This document shows, piece by piece, positions 63,466-64,000 of a DNA stretch of 64,000 nucleotides (its first letter is position 1; every line of letters starts with the position of its first letter). The stretch covers positions 43,134,946-43,198,945 of the forward strand of contig NC_090761.1 of NCBI RefSeq assembly GCF_036898095.1. Reading direction: 5' to 3'. Source of the DNA: Palaemon carinicauda. Taxonomy: Eukaryota; Arthropoda; Malacostraca; Decapoda; Palaemonidae. The position numbers were made by a program, and so were the translations under genes. The notes beneath the pieces are model-generated. The model searched no databases. It was not told where the DNA came from and saw only the letters and a program-made list of their open reading frames with translations.

Positions 63466-64000
63466 GGAGTTTTAGCAAGTAATACTAGAGCCCTCCTTTT
63501 GAGTCCTGGCAGGATGGAATGTGGTGGTGTCTCTCCTACACCAGGTTGAAGGTTTGAGACTGGTACATGCTGCTGGGGAACAGTGTACTGTATACAGTGA
63601 GGGATGGTGGCAACTTAAGCTGTCATAACAGGAAAGGATTTCCTTCCCTTAAAGTGTCGTCTGGGCTTCTTGCCCTCGGGTTGAGGTCCTTCACTTGGTA
63701 AATTTCCATTAAGAGGACATATCCCACTTTTCTACAAAGCTCTTATTCTCCTAAGCCACTTTGTCCATGACTTCCTCAACCAATTTGAACAACTTTTCCC
63801 CAGATAATGGATTATGTTTTCCAGGTTCATGCCTGATCGTAGCACCTGCTAGTATGTATTATCTACATGCTCTCCTGGCTAGGAAGAAAGCATGTAGATT
63901 ACTATAAAAATGGTAGGAGTCTCTTTGCCAAGACAGGGTAAGAGATTTGAAATATTTTCCAATAAGCATCTAGATAAGATTGGAAGGATGAAGAGGCAGA
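63466..64000 (-). pseudogene. Gag C-terminal remnant of a third DIRS family
   Basis: On the minus strand from the window edge: HAFFLARRACR, YILAGATIRHEPGKHNPLSG, LFKLVEEVMDKVA, ENKSFVEKWDMSS and, after a frameshift, EGPQPEGKKPRRHFKGRKSF and TIPHCIQYTVPQQHVPVSN. This is the pattern of a Gag core followed by a basic tail, upstream of the RT remnant at 61296-62340 in the same orientation. Several stops. The element continues beyond the window. Confidence 0.6.

Overview
This is eukaryotic repeat-rich DNA, and I read it as part of a decapod crustacean genome (shrimp, crab or crayfish; inferred). Non-element stretches are AT-rich. The window carries long (TC)n and (TG)n microsatellites, a tRNA-derived SINE, APE-type non-LTR retrotransposons and many DIRS-type tyrosine-recombinase retrotransposons. 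I found no host protein-coding gene, rRNA or genuine tRNA gene, and no bacterial-type operon.

Layout. 1-3153: AT-rich DNA with a minisatellite (640-926), a minus-strand SINE (1515-1831), a probable LINE 3' tail and a 23-N assembly gap. 3184-9698: DIRS copy A (+). 10060-13545: an old, decayed DIRS of another family (+). 16440-18205: three abutting LINE remnants. 18206-19240: five (TC)n/T-run/spacer satellite units. 19679-23020: LINE copy 1 (+). 25378-32119: DIRS copy B (+), with every frame open. 32240-34680: decayed LINE. 38449-41757: LINE copy 2 (-). 42768-49269: DIRS copy C (-), a mosaic. 50863-57414: DIRS copy D (+). 58892-59753: a TTAA-flanked non-autonomous DNA transposon. 59926-60579: a broken gag-like frame. 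61296-64000: remnants of a third DIRS family (-), interrupted by about 1.1 kb of other DNA.

The main system is the DIRS family A-D. Each copy has inverted terminal repeats (ITRs) with unlike outer tips. An internal complementary region (ICR) just inside the right ITR is the reverse complement of the left tip joined to the right tip. No target-site duplication is seen. A complete copy encodes Gag (Cys/His-rich N-terminus, coiled coil, proline-rich middle, conserved core, basic tail), a reverse transcriptase-RNase H protein with a methyltransferase-like C-terminal region, and a tyrosine recombinase. The RT frame lies +1 to gag in all three copies that have both, and has no conserved AUG before the RT core. 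The recombinase overlaps the end of the RT frame. By analogy with DIRS1, RT would copy the RNA, the ICR would template closure of a circle, and the recombinase would insert it.

Copy B has no visible lesion. A and D have nonsense codons. C has lost the RT catalytic core and carries part of gag twice, yet its two ITRs match closely, so it may have been mobilised in trans.
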